Source of the DNA: Cycas panzhihuaensis
Taxonomy: Eukaryota; Cycadophyta
Assembly: GCA_023213395.1 (NCBI GenBank)
Contig: CM041465.1
Location: 194,625,741 to 194,689,740, forward strand
Length of the DNA stretch: 64,000 nucleotides
Direction of reading: 5' to 3'
This document shows, in pieces, positions 34,656-47,846 of the stretch. A model generated the notes under the pieces. That model saw nothing but the letters and a program-made list of their open reading frames with translations, searched no databases and was not told where the DNA came from. The position numbers and the translations under genes are program-made. Positions within the stretch are counted from its first letter, which is position 1; every line of letters starts with the position of its first letter.

Positions 34656-35012
34656 TGTTGGGATAACACCCAATGTGCATTTGTAGATGTGTACCTAGAG
34701 CCCCTTAAAGCCACCTTTGGGGCTCCCTAGAGCATTTTGAGCTGTAAATCAGTCGCCAATAGCCATCATGTACCGACACAATCTTATTAAGGTATGCACT
34801 CATTATTAATTTTATTATTTTTTAATATTAACTTGAAATTATATACAGGTTGGGTTGAGGCACTTATTGCCTCCCCAAAATTATCTATATAAGGGGTGGG
34901 AATACCTCCCTAGTGTCTTTTAATACTGCTCACTATTCATTTGGAGATTTTTAATTTGAAGAGTGATCATGTACTTACCATTGTGAAGTCCTTCTCTATA
35001 CCTCATCCTTCA
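34656..35012 (+). repeat. 3' LTR of A3, 357 bp
   Basis: Begins TGTTGGGATAACACCCAATG and ends CATCCTTCA. Contains TATATAA (34886-34892). The same length as the A1 LTR but clearly diverged from it, so the two are not recent copies of one LTR. Confidence 0.85.
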
Positions 35013-36957
35013 TTAAAAAGCTTAAAATTATATTATTTTATATGTTACTATATTTATTATGTGTGTAGAATTGTAGAGGTGAAGAGGACTAATTTTTTAA
35101 ACCATTTGGTTGACAAAATAACTCTAGACTGTATTGAATGCCTAAAATTTTATGAAAACTTTGAGTCTTAGATTTTGATAAAATATAATGTGTAGGGTTA
35201 CCCACCCAAGAGGAGATTTTTTATCTTTTGGAGCATATTTAGATTTAGCCTGCAATAACTAGTTTTGGCTAAAACATGATTTTTGCCCATATAGATGATC
35301 TACTACAAATTTCTTCAGATCTTGAGGGTTTTAGTAAATCTAGGAAAACATCTATTTGGGTTTAGTCCCATTAAATTTCATTAAGTATTAAGTGTAATTT
35401 TTTCTAAAAAAGGTCTAAATTTGTAAATTTAGTAAATTTGTATCTCAGAAGGATTTTGAGACCAATCTTATCAAATTTCATCCACTAGTTAATGAGATCT
35501 TTGTAGTTTCTTCATAGATGCTGAATCTGCCTATTCTACCCCACAAAAAATATTTTGAGGGCATTTCAAGTAGTTTCTTGGCCATTTTTGGAGTTGTTAT
35601 AGAAAGAAAAGTTGATGTACATATGAAGATGAAGATTTTGACATATTAAAGTTTGGATTCTAAGACAACTTTCAAGCAAAATTTTTTTGTACTTTTTCAA
35701 AAATCTGGCTTTACTATCTTATCAGAAACCTCATTCTGAACACTTTTTTCTTTTATCAAAAATTTAGATTCTATCATCTAGGCCTCTATATTTATAAGTT
35801 TTATAAAATTTTACCCATTTATTATCATTTAGAAATTTTGTAAAACAAAATCATAAAATAGGGTAAATTAGCATACTTTTAGATTTAGAAAAATCATCAT
35901 TTTAATAGTAGGTAATCTACTTTTTGGCCCGTTATGACTTTTGTATTACAATTTAAAAAAATATATTTAGAAACATTGTACCAAAGTAAGGTAAACCTTA
36001 GATCAAAAGTAACATTCGATTCCCCTACTAAATCTAGTATGCTCTTTCTATTTTCACACATAGAATAAAGCAACACATAAAGCAACAACAACAACAAGTA
36101 AGCATGGAAGGCAAGTAAGCATTTGGTATTTTTCTATTTTAGTTTTTAGTTCAAGTTATTTGGAAATAACTTACACTCTTTCTTGAAAAGAATCTCATCC
36201 GTACGTCTTATACCACTAAGTTTTGATTTGTGCACACACTCACCTTAGTTGAAATGGACCATAGTTAACTAAAGTCTAGGCCCTAAGGGAGGTGTGAGTT
36301 TCATATTGGGTTTGATCTTAACTAGAATAGTGGTGGAGGGATAGGTTAATCATACCTACAACCTCCAATTAGGGATAATCCTAATAACCACCCAAGAAAA
36401 TTGAAAACTCTAATCAAGATTAAAATATACCTAGTTCAATATCTATCATAGCCATGGGATATACATGTACCATTTGACTCTTTGGAGGAGGTATATAGTT
36501 GCTCATTAGTGAACTGGGTAAGGGCTAGGATTATCTAGGTTTCATTTTGACTTGGATTTCATCAGCAAGTGTAGGTGCATATATCGCGGTTGAAGGCCCT
36601 AATACGTATACTAGAAGCCCTCTTAGACATCGACACCTCAACTAATTTGGATGTAAGATAGAGGTTTGGGCTTTGGTTTTTGTTATATGCATCCACATAC
36701 CAATTTCTACATGGGCACAATCTTGATTACATGATCACATGGTAAATCATTTCTTTTTGTGATCCTTATATTACCATTTGTATACATCATCAAATCCTAC
36801 TGCGTCAGGAGTATTTTCTATAAGTGTCAGTGGGCTATTATCATTGCTTATTATTTAATCACATTCTCCCTACTGTACTAGGTGTATCAACTACATATGC
36901 TAGTGGCATTTTCATTTACTATTTCTTCACTATCTCTTTCACTTCATCATCTTTACC
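35013..36957 (+). other. C leader, gene-free
   Basis: About 1.9 kb without coding signal, aligning with the B leader (27200-25238): TAGAGGTGAAGA near 35069, TCAAATTTCATCCA near 35476 and AAAATCATCATTTTA near 35891. Long poly-T and poly-A runs and low GC. Confidence 0.75.
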
Positions 36958-37900
36958 ATGCCTTCTCAATTTAAGTATAATGTAAATTGCATCTTGAAAG
37001 GGAAAGACAATTAGGATCTATGGTATACTAGTGTCAAGAATGCTACTAAGTATGGAGGCCTTTGGAGAGCCCATCTACAACTTACACCTGCCATCCTCAC
37101 GATGGCAACGACACCTACCTTTGGAGGAATGCCACATGTAGCTCTAATAGATCTTATAGCTAAATTATAATAGGAAATCAATGATGAGAAGATTCATGTA
37201 GGTATTTTATTAGTGATTGATCACTCCTTACATAATCTAATTGATAAAGAATAACATAATATAACCTAAGAAGTCCTCAAGGTTCTAAAAAAAAATTTCG
37301 ATGCAAAGTCTGACCTTGAATTTGTTTATCAAGTCTTAAAGATGAATAATATGAAGATGTAGAAGGGACGTGCGTATGAAATAATCAACCTCCTCCGGCC
37401 TATTAAACAAGTAATAAACAAGGATTTTAAGACCCAATGTATTACATGGGCATTCCTCATAAAGTCTTGCATACATATAACTAATTATAAAAACTTTTTT
37501 GGGAGTCTTCAATCAAGTGGAACATTGAAGACACTTAACTTCGAAGCTCTTGAAGAGAAGTTTATAGAATTTGATAAGACCTTTGATACTAATTTTGTAA
37601 CTTCAGATCCTTTTCTAGATGTAGCTTTTGACGTGGATAAAGAAGTATGCTTCTTAAAGAATCAGAGTCCCTTTAGTGGTACAGGAAATAATTGAGCAAG
37701 AGGTAGAGGAAATCAACCACTAGGTTAATAAAACCCTCAACAATAGCAGCCTAAATAGTCTTAAGGCCAAGCACCACCTTTTAATACAAGACAATCAATC
37801 AAAACTAGTACTTCAGGGACTAGGAATTAGATTATCATGTGCGAAAGGTATAACAAGAGAGGATACCTTGTAAATGACTATCACATACCTACATACAAGC
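36958..37900 (+). pseudogene. C gag remnant
   Basis: The ATG at 36958 gives MPSQFKYNVNCILKGKDN, then a stop where B has Trp-Asp, then YGGLWRAHLQ and NFDAKSDLEFVYQVLKMNNM. The knuckle near 37838 reads CERYNKRGYLVNDYH; two of three Cys and the His are altered. Confidence 0.85.
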
Positions 37901-39460
37901 TATCTAAGTTTCAACAGAAATGCAAGGCTCATAATATTAAATAAAGCATATGAAGAATAGTTTGGTGGTACAGGTTTTGTTCAAGCATACATTCAAAAAC
38001 TTGAGGGAGGAGTCATTGATCAAACTAAAAGGTATTTTGAAGGCCATTATGGCTATGGCACTTGTGATCTTAAATTATCAATGCAAACCCCTCTTGGAGT
38101 TGTAAACAACATAACTTTAAACACCTCCTCATGGATCATAAATATAGGAGTGACATAGCATATGACCTGTAATCAGGATCTATATCAAACTTTTGATTCT
38201 AATGTATATGGTATCATTCACATGGCTAACAAATTCCAATAATTGGTCAAAGGTATTAGAAACATACGCCTGAAACTCCAAAGCTTGAGAGATTTTACAT
38301 TACTTGATAAACTATATATTCCTAATTTGAAATAAAACCTACTCTTCTTATCCACTCTTGTCTCTCATGGATTCGATCTTAGTGTTACCAAAAATGACCA
38401 GACTCTCTTGGTCATTTACCCTCTAACAAATTGAGTAGTCTTGACTGGAGTGCTTATTAGTAAATTATTTAGGTTGAATGGCTCACCATCTTTTGAAGAT
38501 AATTGTGCCCAAAGACCTTGTGTTGAGGAAGACCTTATTTTTAATACCACTTTGACACACCCTAACTTGTCCCTAAAATCTCTTTCACATGCTTGCATGG
38601 GCCACATTCATATCAATTGACTTATATATCTTTGTCACACCCTTCTAGGTCTGTCCAAGTTCTCCTCCAAGCTTTTTAAATGTGAAGCCTGTATCATAGC
38701 CAAATCTCATAGACAAACCCTTTGTTAATAGTCAATGGAAATTAAGTCATCCTATTCAATTAGTATATTCTAATTTATATGGATGAATTACCATTCCATT
38801 ATTGAAGCAAAAATTATATTATATATCTTTCATTTTACTAGGAAAGTATGCGTGGCATTTTTGACCAGGAAAGATGAGGCATTTAGTGTCTTTAAAGCTT
38901 TAAAAGCTCACACTGAAAAGGAGTCAAGTTATTAGATTAAGTATCTTTGAATAGATAATGGTGGAATATATACCTCTACTGAGTTTGAAACCTACCTATG
39001 AGACAACGACATCAAGCATCACATTACAATAGTAGGTACACCCTAACATAATCGAATTGCCGAGTGTATGAACAAGTCTATTATGAATATAGCTCAAGCT
39101 ATGTTGGTTTATAAAAATGTACCTACTTACCTATGGGCAAAAGTAATTTGGATAACTGTTTACTACATGAATGCTGTCAGCCTATCTAAAGGAGGAACTT
39201 CTCCTAATAAAAAGTGGACTAGATAGGCCCCCATTGCCTACCACTTTAGAATATTTAACTCAACATGTTATGTCCATATACTGGATGGAGATAGAAATAA
39301 ACTCCAACCTAGGGCACTTAAATACATCTTTATTGGATATCCTATAGATAATAAACGGTATAAAGTCTTTATACCTTCACAATAGAAGATTATCGTCACT
39401 AGAGACGTGGTATTTACTAAAATAGAGGATTAATTATTATAATTAGACTCTAAAACACTG
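37901..39460 (+). pseudogene. C protease and integrase remnant
   Basis: The protease motif near 38127 reads WIINIGVT, then a stop, then HMTCNQDLYQTF: the catalytic Asp of DTG is Asn. Pre-integrase and integrase pieces follow (FKCEACIIAKSHRQ near 38679, DNGGIYTSTEFETYL near 38957, HNRIAECMNKSIMN near 39047, then IFIGYPIDNKRYKVF near 39329). Many stops. Confidence 0.85.
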
Positions 39461-41420
39461 AATTGTTGTTATTATGATGCTACTCAATATGATGTATATA
39501 TTCCAAACTTTAGGGAGGAGACACTCAAAAGTTACTCAAACTATTAGAATCTGATAATAGAGCCATGGGGGATAGTAGTTGTGACTCTCAACTAATGAGT
39601 GTACATCATGCACCACCATTCAAGAAAAATAAAGTTGATAAAGGCAAAGTAGTGGCAGATGGACCGTGCTCCCTAGATGTATCAACATCCTCCTAAAAAA
39701 AAATGTAAAATGATCCTTTTCAAGATGCAAATGAAGACCATATAGTTGGAGAAATGAAGACCTCATTCCCAACTTAAGGTTCTTATGAAGCCCATTGGCT
39801 AAATAAGGATATACCACCTGATGAGGTGGGCAAAATTGGCACTCAAAGTGCCTATAGAGCCAAGATATAAGAATCACTTTTCATTGAGGTAGAACTGACA
39901 GAACTGCATCTTGTTCTTAATAAAGAGTCCCTCTTGTATAAAGAAGTTATAAAACATACAACTTGGAAGAATGCTATGAATGAAGAGTATAAATCTCTCA
40001 TAAAAAATGGTACATGGGAGCTCATTGACCTATCACTTAGAAGAAAGGTATTTCAAAACAAATGGGTGTATAAAAATAAGTATAGATTTGATGGCACCCT
40101 TGAAAACACAAGGTGAGGTTGGTAGGAAAGGGATTCACATAAAGGGAAGGTATCAACTACACTAAAGTCTTTGCACCTATGACCAAGTGGCCCATAATCA
40201 AAACTCTTATGGCCTTGGCAGCTCAACAAGGCTAAAAGATTTAATAGCTCGATGTGAAAACTATATTTTGTAATGGTTATCTTGAAGAAGAAATCTATAT
40301 GGCTTAACCTAAAGTATTTGAGATTATTGGTTAAGAGCATAAGATGTATAGGCTCAAAAAGTTCTTGTATGATCTTAAACAAGCCCCTTATGCTTGGTTC
40401 ACTAAGTTGTTAGAAAGAATAAGGCAACTTAGATATGAGGTTTGTGACTACCAGGATATTGATATAACATTATTCATCAAACACCAAAAAGATAAAGTCA
40501 CTTATCTCTTAATCTTTGTGGATGATATGCTTATAACATGGAATAATGAATAGGTAATCAACCAGTTAAAGAAGGACTTAACTAAAATATTTAAACTGTC
40601 TAACCTTAGGTTGATGAAATACTACTTGGGGATTGAAGTCACTCAGAAAGATGGTAAAATGTTTCTTTCTCAAGAAAAGTATGTCAATGATATTCTAACA
40701 AAATTTTAGTTAGAAGATACTCAAACTATAAACACTCCAATAGAACCCAATGTCAAACTAACAACTGATGGTGATGATCGAGAGATAGACATAACACTTT
40801 ATAGGTAACTTATAGGTAGTCTCATCTATTTATTATTACAAGACATGATATTGCATACTCTGTTGGTATTCTTGATCGTTACATAATAAATCTTAAGCAG
40901 AATCACTAGTAGGCAGCAATGTGAGTATTGAGGTACCTTAATATGACCAATAAATATAGTTTGTTGTATAAACCCAATTTAGAGTTCAAACTATATATAT
41001 GCATAAACTCAAACTTTGCCAAAGATAAAGACATAGGGAGATCTACGTCTGGGTATGTAACGTTTCTTAGAACAACACCAATATCGTGGAGATCTAAATG
41101 GTAGAAGATATTTGTTGATTCAATTGCCCAAGCTGAATACATTACTGGTTCTAAGACCAATAAGGAGGTGATATAGCTTATAAAATTATTGGAAACATTG
41201 AATATCACCCAAATAAGTCCTATCAACCTTCATGTAGATAATTAATCAGTAATCTACATGGCAAAATATCTTGTATTTCATGATCATATCAAACATATAA
41301 GTACAAAAGTCTACATGATTCAAGAATTGGTTTATGATGGTACAATTCAATTAGAGTACTATCCCACATTAGATCAAGTGGTTGATATCTTCACTAAATT
41401 ATTGCAAAGTGTGAAGTTTG
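39461..41420 (+). pseudogene. C reverse transcriptase and RNase H remnant
   Basis: Linker from 39480, then TTWKNAMNEEYKSLIKNGTW (39958), MYRLKKFLYDLKQAPYAWF (40344) and LLIFVDDMLITWNNE near 40505 with FVDD intact. RNase H: KDIGRSTSGYVTF near 41032, EYITGSKTNKEV near 41135 and DQVVDIFTKLLQSVKFE near 41373. Frameshifts near 40116 and 40550 and several stops prevent expression. Confidence 0.88.
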
Positions 41421-41913
41421 AATAGTTTTGTAGGCAGCTTAGCTTTCGAGCCTCTATTTTTGACTGATTTGAGGAGATGATTATATGATCAACATACTCT
41501 ATCCTATTCATGAAAATCCCATGCAGGTGTAGAAGGATGAGAGTAAGTCTTTACTCTATCCTATTTGTGAAAACCCCTTATGGGCGTGGAAGGATAAGGG
41601 TTGTACTAGTCTTGGAAAATCAAAACCTGTAAAAACCTAAAAGGGCATGGAGGATGACCAAACAATATATAGATTCTTAGCAGATCAAGTTATACATTTA
41701 AACTGCTTGACTATCAGGGTATATCAAGATCCACCTTAACCATTTTGATTTATAAAAGGGGCTATAGATCTTAGAAAGTACGTCGGGTTTTATTCCCTAT
41801 AAGGGTTTTCTTATAAAAGTATCATTTAGAATTTCAATGTAATAATGAGGCTCAAATGAAGACCTTATATAATAAATTTTATCATAATATCCTTTTACCA
41901 CTAAGGGGGGAAT
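41421..41913 (+). other. C 3' UTR with 58-59-bp repeats and polypurine tract
   Basis: Three related units with GAAAATCCCATG near 41511, GAAAACCCCTTATG near 41570 and GTAAAAACCTAAAAGG near 41629, matching the arrangement in B. Polypurine tract AAGGGGGG at 41903-41910, just before the LTR. Confidence 0.8.
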
Positions 41914-42207
41914 TGATGGGTGTTAATGTATGAAGGCCATCAGATTAATTAAAGGTGATTTTAGATTAGCTAAGTCGCATAGTTAAATGTAATTTTATTT
42001 GCATTTAAGTATAATTTCAGGATCATGTCATTAGGTGAGAAACTCCTTTGGAAACCCTAATGCACATCCTTTAATATATAAGACTAAATGTAAATGGGAG
42101 AGTCATAATTCTCACCTCTCATTTTTTCTCTTAATCTTGTTCTCTCTATTTTTCTCTTATTGTATGCCATTTCTTTAGTGTAGTGGATTGTGGTACTAGA
42201 TCCTTCA
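41914..42207 (+). repeat. 3' LTR of C, about 294 bp
   Basis: Begins TGATGGGTGTTAATG and ends TAGATCCTTCA, aligning with the 312-bp B LTRs. Followed by CCTAA, the expected target-site duplication, and then by D integrase. Confidence 0.88.
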
Positions 42208-43080
42208 CCTAACACATAATACCTCATAAATATATATTTCAAACTTTTCCAATCCAACTTCTTACGAGTATCATCAAGGATATAGGCATATCTAATACAC
42301 CCAAAGGTTTTCAAATGGCTAATGACAGGCTTCCAACTAATCCAATTTTCTTTAGGGGTCATGTTATGAACTGCTTGAGTGGATACCTCATTTAAAATAT
42401 ACACAGTAGTCACCATAACCTCTGCCCAAAACATCGATAGTAGGTTTTTAGCATGTACCATATACCTCACCATCTCCACCATGGTACGATTCTTTCTTTT
42501 AACAATTCCATTCTGTTGTGGGGTATAAGGAACCATAAATTCCCACTTTATACCATGATCATAATAGAACTAATTAAATACATGATTGTCATATTCCTTG
42601 TCATTATCACTTCTTCAAGACTTAATTTTCTTATCACTTTCATTTTCCACCATCACTTTCTAGTTATAAAAATGATCAAACACATCTAACTTATTCTTTA
42701 GAAAGTAAACCCTTCCTGGTGTAATCATCCAAAAACACAAGGGTGTAATGAGCTCTTGATATCAAAGGGTTTAGGAGAGGATCCATTATATATGAATGCA
42801 TAAACTTCAACTTCTCCTTGGCTCTCTAGGCATTATCCCAAGCAAAAGGATAGTAACAATGCTTACTATACATACACCCTTCACATATACCATTTGAACA
42901 AGAAACTAATGGTAATCCTTCTACCATTTTTAAACTCTTCAATAGTATAATGTTTATATAGTTAAGGTGTCTTAAGTGATTATGCCAAAGTTTACTCACA
43001 TCATCAGTACTAGTGACAAAGGCGTAAGACTTCTTTTGAGATTGAAACTTCTCAAACACCCAAAAGTTGTCTTTAACTTT
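42208..43080 (-). pseudogene. D pre-integrase and integrase remnant
   Basis: A minus-strand stretch near 43059-42826 gives KLWHNHLRHLNYINIILLKS and CEGCMYSKHCYYPF, the HHCC pre-integrase zinc domain with His at the GH position replaced by RH. A second frame from 42536 starts VPYTPQQNGIVKRKNRTMVE (the catalytic Glu of VAERKN is Lys) and continues TPKENWISWKPVISHLKTFG to LKYIFMRYYV, where C interrupts. Non-functional. Confidence 0.85.
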
Positions 43081-43389
43081 TCCAGTAGCAATGACAGAGA
43101 AATTTTACTTTAGATCCTTAATCAAGCATCTATCATGGTATAACTCCACCTTCATACCTTATTTATAGATCTCTTGGGCTAAAAGAAGGTTCAATTACAT
43201 ATTGGGTACGTAATATACCCTAGTAATTTACCACTTAGAATAGATACTTCGCTAATACCTTATACTGGTAATACGTGATCATATCTAAGGATGATTTCAA
43301 CACCACTATAATTTTCATTCACCATATCAAAGTTACGCTTTTGGTAAGAGATGTTTCTATGCTATAGAGTCAAGAATCTAATAATCTCT

Positions 43390-44250
43390 CTAATTAGACT
43401 CAGTTGATAAAGTTTTTACCTTGACGCAGTATGCAACAATGCTCTTTCCTTTGTCATCCTGGCTTACTTTATGCTTATCACATCTCTTGAACAAATAATT
43501 CTTCTCTCTATGACTATCTTTTTTATAGTAGTTACATTTTCCATTGAATTTTTTTTGTTCTTGAGAACTTTCTCTAGAGATTTATGTGAACTTCTCCTCT
43601 TAAGCGACCTCTTTCCTTTGGGTCTTCATGGCTAAGGCTTGATTTGATTTAGAACCTCTAAGTATACCTTGATGTTTTAGCTTAACATCCTCTAGTAGAA
43701 TAAGGTTTTTAAGACTATCAAAAGTGTTTGCCTCAATTACCTCATCTCTACAGTATATGGTCTAAAAAGTGGCAAAATAAGTAGGTAATTTTGACATGAT
43801 TATCATGAACAAAAACACATCATCAATCAAATTTTGCTTCAATTCTTCTAGCTTATTCTTTAAGTTTGTAATCTTGTTCAAGTAAGAATTGATGTTATTC
43901 TCATCTTCCACACATGAATTGAGTAACTCTAACATTAGAGCAAGACATCTATTTGTCTTCTTTCTCTTGAAAGTATCATACAGTGTTGTCCAAATCTCAT
44001 CTGGTTATTCCAAGTGGTGAACCAAAGCTCTTTGGTCTAGTGTTAGGGATAATTTCAACAATCTTATAGCCATAAATTGCTTTTCTTCAAGCCTCACATG
44101 CTCTTTATGGTTAAGCAGAACTACGTCAACCTTCATCTTGGTAATCCTACATAGTTAGTTCACCATTAATACTAGCTCTATGTTAGCCTTTCACTTACTA
44201 AAATTGTTGTTACTAAAGATAACCTTTGGTATCATATACTCCATCTTGAG
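43390..44250 (-). pseudogene. D gag and protease remnant
   Basis: Minus-strand ATG near 44243 (MEYMIPKVIFSNNNF). Gag of UBN2 type with LKLSLTLDQRALVHHLE, then WTTLYDTFKRKKTNRCL and LNSYLNKI-like segments near 44050-43860. A Lys-rich knuckle region lies near 43480-43550 (NYYKKDSHREK), with Cys lost. The protease part near 43400-43450 (KGKSIVAYCVKVKTLS) is barely readable. Many stops. Confidence 0.7.
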
Positions 44251-45618
44251 ATACAGGCTTCAACACAAATAAATAATCATCAAATGATAGTCTTATAGAC
44301 ACTTGGACAAAAGTGCACCACTGTGGTCTCCTCAGGCTTAGGCACACTTACAGGAGAAAGGCCAAATAATGATTATACACACTTTGGGTGGCTCATTGAC
44401 TATTTTCTCTTCAACAATAAGTGTCAAAAACATCTTCAATGTACTCAAAAGTCTCAAAATCAACTCTTAAGACACTTAATAATATACTCCATGAACTAAG
44501 GAATTCTTCTTATAGTAGTAAGGCATAGTCTCTAAGTCAAAAATACCAAAGACATGCTCAAACAATGTTTGAACTGACTTCAAAACACTTCACATATCTT
44601 TCAAATACTTCACACTATACAATATAATTTTATATCAATAGTAAAGGGCCTTTTATAATATCAAATTAGAAAGAGAATATGCCAAAAAGTATATTCTCAA
44701 GAGTGGTGACTTTTTAAAGCTTCCTGTTCGTCTACCACTTAACGCACATGGGGAAAACCTCAAAATATTTTATCAAAGTATTTACTAAGTCTAAACCTTA
44801 GTAAATAATATCAAAAAATGGATTGAAAATGTTGCATAGTGTGATACTAAGAGGTGCGACTATCGGAACTAATATTCAGCCCAAAACAGATGAGTGGACA
44901 CCAAAAGAGGGTGGAGATCCTTCATACAACTAGTAAATTAGTTTGTACACTACCCAACCACCTTAATAAGTGCCTAACTAACTTTTATATAGTTGTTCCA
45001 AGCTTAGATCATGCATACAATTGGTAAACCAAGTCTCCAAACTCATACAAATGCACTGAAACTTCAATGGAGTGGCCTACCTTGTTAAAAATAATAAATT
45101 CTACTATTGTACACACATTCTAGCACTCATATACAAACAAAAAAACACTAGTAGAAGTCTCCAATCATGTCCACAAGTGCTAAGAAGAGGTTTGATAACC
45201 AATAATAAGAAAAAACAAGCTTATTTCACTGAATTTTATGGTGTTTTGTTGAGAGATATAACCAACTTATGTATTTACATGCATGGTTGCCCTCATAACC
45301 ACTGAGTCACCATGAAAATAAGCTCTGCTAGCTTGAATTACAATTATAGTTCATCAACTAACTTCAAATGGCCCCCAAAGAACCAATTTATACTACAAAC
45401 TTGGCCTTTACATCTGATTATTGACTCTAATAGACCTTTATTCTTATTGATTAGTGATTTTCACTGCCTCAACCACCATTCATCTATTGTGCCTGCTTTT
45501 GTACATTATTGGAGTTAATGGACCTTCAAGATGAGTCTTGGGTTTGATTATTTCACTTGGTAACCAATGATCTCACCGCTCTGCCCAACGTTCAACCTTA
45601 GCTGTGTAGGACCCTACA
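44251..45618 (-). other. D leader, gene-free
   Basis: About 1.4 kb between primer-binding site and gag. Short open frames on the plus strand (for example 45072-45305) have no recognisable content and lie antisense to the element. Nothing else seen. Confidence 0.6.
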
Positions 45619-45630
45619 GCTCTAATACCA
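45619..45630 (-). other. Primer-binding site of D
   Basis: The minus strand reads TGGTATTAGAGC, one C-to-T change from the tRNA-Met site TGGTATCAGAGC. Confidence 0.8.
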
Positions 45631-45972
45631 TACTCGAGAACATGAAATCATACATATATGTTTCTATTCATAAAATCTTTAACCATATACAATAAGTAAT
45701 CAAAGATATACATAGAATATAGATGCATTCTATATAGGATTTATATGGGAAACCCTTTTGAGAAAAAACCCACCATAAAAGATCCTTTGGATCACATTGA
45801 TTACACACCAATTAATATATTGAATACAAGGACTTTATGATATATATATATCCTTCAAAGAAGTGTCACCTGATGAGGGTCATGACCCTTTGAATATCTC
45901 ACATCTTTTCACTAATCACCATTAGTTAAACCACATGAACATTAATTGATGGCTTAACATATAGCTGCCACA
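45631..45972 (-). repeat. 5' LTR of D, about 342 bp
   Basis: On the minus strand it probably begins TGTGGCAGC at 45972 and runs to the primer-binding site, ending TA (CA with a C-to-T change). The outer edge is where E coding similarity stops. Limits are inferred because the second LTR is not in the window. Confidence 0.6.
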
Positions 45973-46480
45973 TTAATATTTTCTACTCATTTCATCACTA
46001 AGGTATAATAAGACCTTATCTCGCTTTCTTCCCTTAGGAATTTCTTTGTAGTTAATGTAGCCTCTACTTGTCCTTCATCCTTCACAAGAAGTAACACCAC
46101 CTTCACAAAATCCTTTCAGAGGGCATAAGTATTTTTTCTCCTATCATGATAGGCATTCCTATCATATTGCCATGGTCTCCTCAATAACACATGACATCCA
46201 TCTATTAGGAGAACAACGCACCATACCTCATTACAGTACGTATTCCCAATGATAAAATTCACTAGATATCTCTTATCTACTACTATCTCACTCTCTTGAT
46301 TTACCTAAGAAATTATATAGGGAGTTAGATGCCTTTTATAATACAATCTTAATTTTTCTACTATCTTGGTAGGAATCATATTTTTATAGCTTCCACTATT
46401 AATAAAAAATGTATAAATCTTACCTCTTAGATGCATCTCCTTTAGGAAATATTATTATATATTTATAAATCATCATTTAC
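45973..46480 (-). pseudogene. E gypsy protease remnant
   Basis: The minus strand reads FINSGSYKNMIPTKIVEKL near 46406-46350, where catalytic DSG has become NSG. It is followed by CHVLLRRPWQYDRNAYHDR near 46130-46190, the conserved end of gypsy proteases of the chromovirus type. Several stops. It breaks off in the protease-RT linker at the D LTR. Confidence 0.85.
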
Positions 46481-46499
46481 CTTCACTTTCCTTTTTTTC

Positions 46500-47825
46500 T
46501 TATACTTAAGCTTATCTAAGAACAGTTAATGTTCTCCTCACATCAAGTTCTCCCCAACGTCTATTGTAACTTTTTTAGGTTATTCTATAACTCGAGGCAA
46601 GTTCACTCTTGGCTACTCCCATTTATTTCTTAGTTGGTTATAATGATAAGGATATTCATAGGCCTTATGCCCTTCTTCATTATATCTAAAATGGATAATA
46701 GACCTTCTTAGTGTATTGCCTCCTATACTAAAGCCTCTATCCCTTTGGACTCCAAACCTTTGCCTCTTAGCTAGTTTTGGGAACCCCTATACTTTTGTCT
46801 CCTTAGAGTCATATCCTACCTCTTCATCTACTTGAATGATTTTCCAAAGTAGTAGTTAAAGCCACCCTTACTTCTGAATAATATTAATGGATCCTTTCTT
46901 ATTAAATATGATTTTTGAGTGGGATTTCCATTATATTTCTTCTTAACTTTTAATGTAAATTGGTAAGTATTTTCATCATTATTAATTCTAAGTATGCCAA
47001 GTTTATCTTAGATGGAAAGATTTAGGCCATTTACATGATTGGCAATCATATACTATTCAATTTCTTTATGCTTTGCCCTAATATATAGCTTATAAAATTT
47101 ATCTGTATAGTTTTGGATAATCATCTCTTTATATTTTAGGTTCTCAAATTTTTTTGAACAAGGTTTGAGAGTAGTCCACGAAAATAAAATACTCATTAAG
47201 TTTCTTTACCATCTTACTCTAAGTTCAAACCTTATCATCCTAAAATTTCATTCTCTTTTTCTATAGGTGATCCCACTATATCATTACACGACCTTTTAGA
47301 TTGATGTATGCAACTTTTAGTTTCTTTTCCTCTGCCATTGCTTTCTATTAAAAAAAATTCTGTATAGTGTTTAACTAGTCAACTAACTCTTTATGCTTTA
47401 ATCTATCTCCATACTATGAGATATCAAGCTTTACTTTACTATTTTATTTCTTTTAGTGCTTTTAACATTTTCTCCTCATAGGATGGTGGTTCTTTAAGTC
47501 CCTCTTCCTCAAGATCCACTTTAGCTTCTGATTTTATTTCTATATCACTACCATGTCTTCTTAAACTTTGTCTATTTCTTAAAAGGGTCTCTTATTACAT
47601 CATCACTACCTCCATAAACTCTTCTACCCTCCTTTGTAGCTCTTACATGCTCCTATTTAATTGTGTAATTACCTCTATGGCTATCTTGTTTCCCAAGTTG
47701 TTTATTTTCTTCTTGTAAATACTTTTATTTTATCTCTAATAATTCTCAAGTATATTTCAAAAGAAAACACAAAACTTACCAATAATTTGTTACAAACTTC
47801 TTCTTCCTCTCCTCTTAGAGCTGAA
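46500..47825 (-). pseudogene. E gag remnant
   Basis: Minus-strand translation around 47330-47030 gives EEKKLKVAYINLKGR, then a stop, then WDHL and KMVKKLNEYFIF, followed by FKKFENLKYKEMIIQNYTD and ANHVNGLNLSI. This is the retrotransposon gag domain. The zinc-knuckle place near 46665-46700 reads FRYNEEGHKAYEYPYH, with all Cys replaced. N-terminal part from about 47820. Heavily stopped. Confidence 0.75.
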
Positions 47826-47829
47826 CCAT

Positions 47830-47842
47830 GCTCTAATACTAG
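47830..47842 (-). other. Primer-binding site of E
   Basis: The minus strand reads CTAGTATTAGAGC, a tRNA-Met-type site with two changes. It lies only a few bases from the F insertion point. Confidence 0.65.
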
Positions 47843-47846
47843 ATAA

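Larger units (their letters stand above)
27535..35012 (+). mobile_element. A3: decayed Ty1/copia element of the A family (leader to 3' LTR)
   Basis: Leader (27535-30416, plus probably 10507-10870), gag from 30417, protease, integrase, reverse transcriptase, RNase H and 3' LTR (34656-35012). Collinear with A2 but with far more stops and frameshifts. No 5' LTR is seen. It should lie left of A1, which appears to have inserted in this leader. To the right A3 adjoins leader sequence of C, so A3 is an insertion in C. Confidence 0.8.
35013..42207 (+). mobile_element. C: decayed Ty1/copia element related to B, 5' LTR cut off by A3
   Basis: Leader, gag, protease, integrase, reverse transcriptase, RNase H, repeat-bearing 3' UTR and 3' LTR (41914-42207). 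Homologous to B along its whole length, in the opposite orientation. The left edge falls in leader sequence about 100 bp after where its 5' LTR should end, exactly where the A3 LTR stops. The right LTR ends inside the integrase of D, so C inserted in D. Confidence 0.88.
42208..45972 (-). mobile_element. D: 5' half of a third Ty1/copia family, cut by C
   Basis: Reading the minus strand from 45972: LTR, primer-binding site, 1.4-kb leader, gag, protease region, pre-integrase and integrase, which ends abruptly at the C LTR. The remaining pol and 3' LTR must lie left of the window. To the right D adjoins gypsy protease sequence of E, so D inserted in E. Confidence 0.82.

Noticed and set aside
45072-45518. 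Two plus-strand frames of 77 and 68 codons in the D leader
   Set aside because: No recognisable content; antisense to the element and inside its leader.
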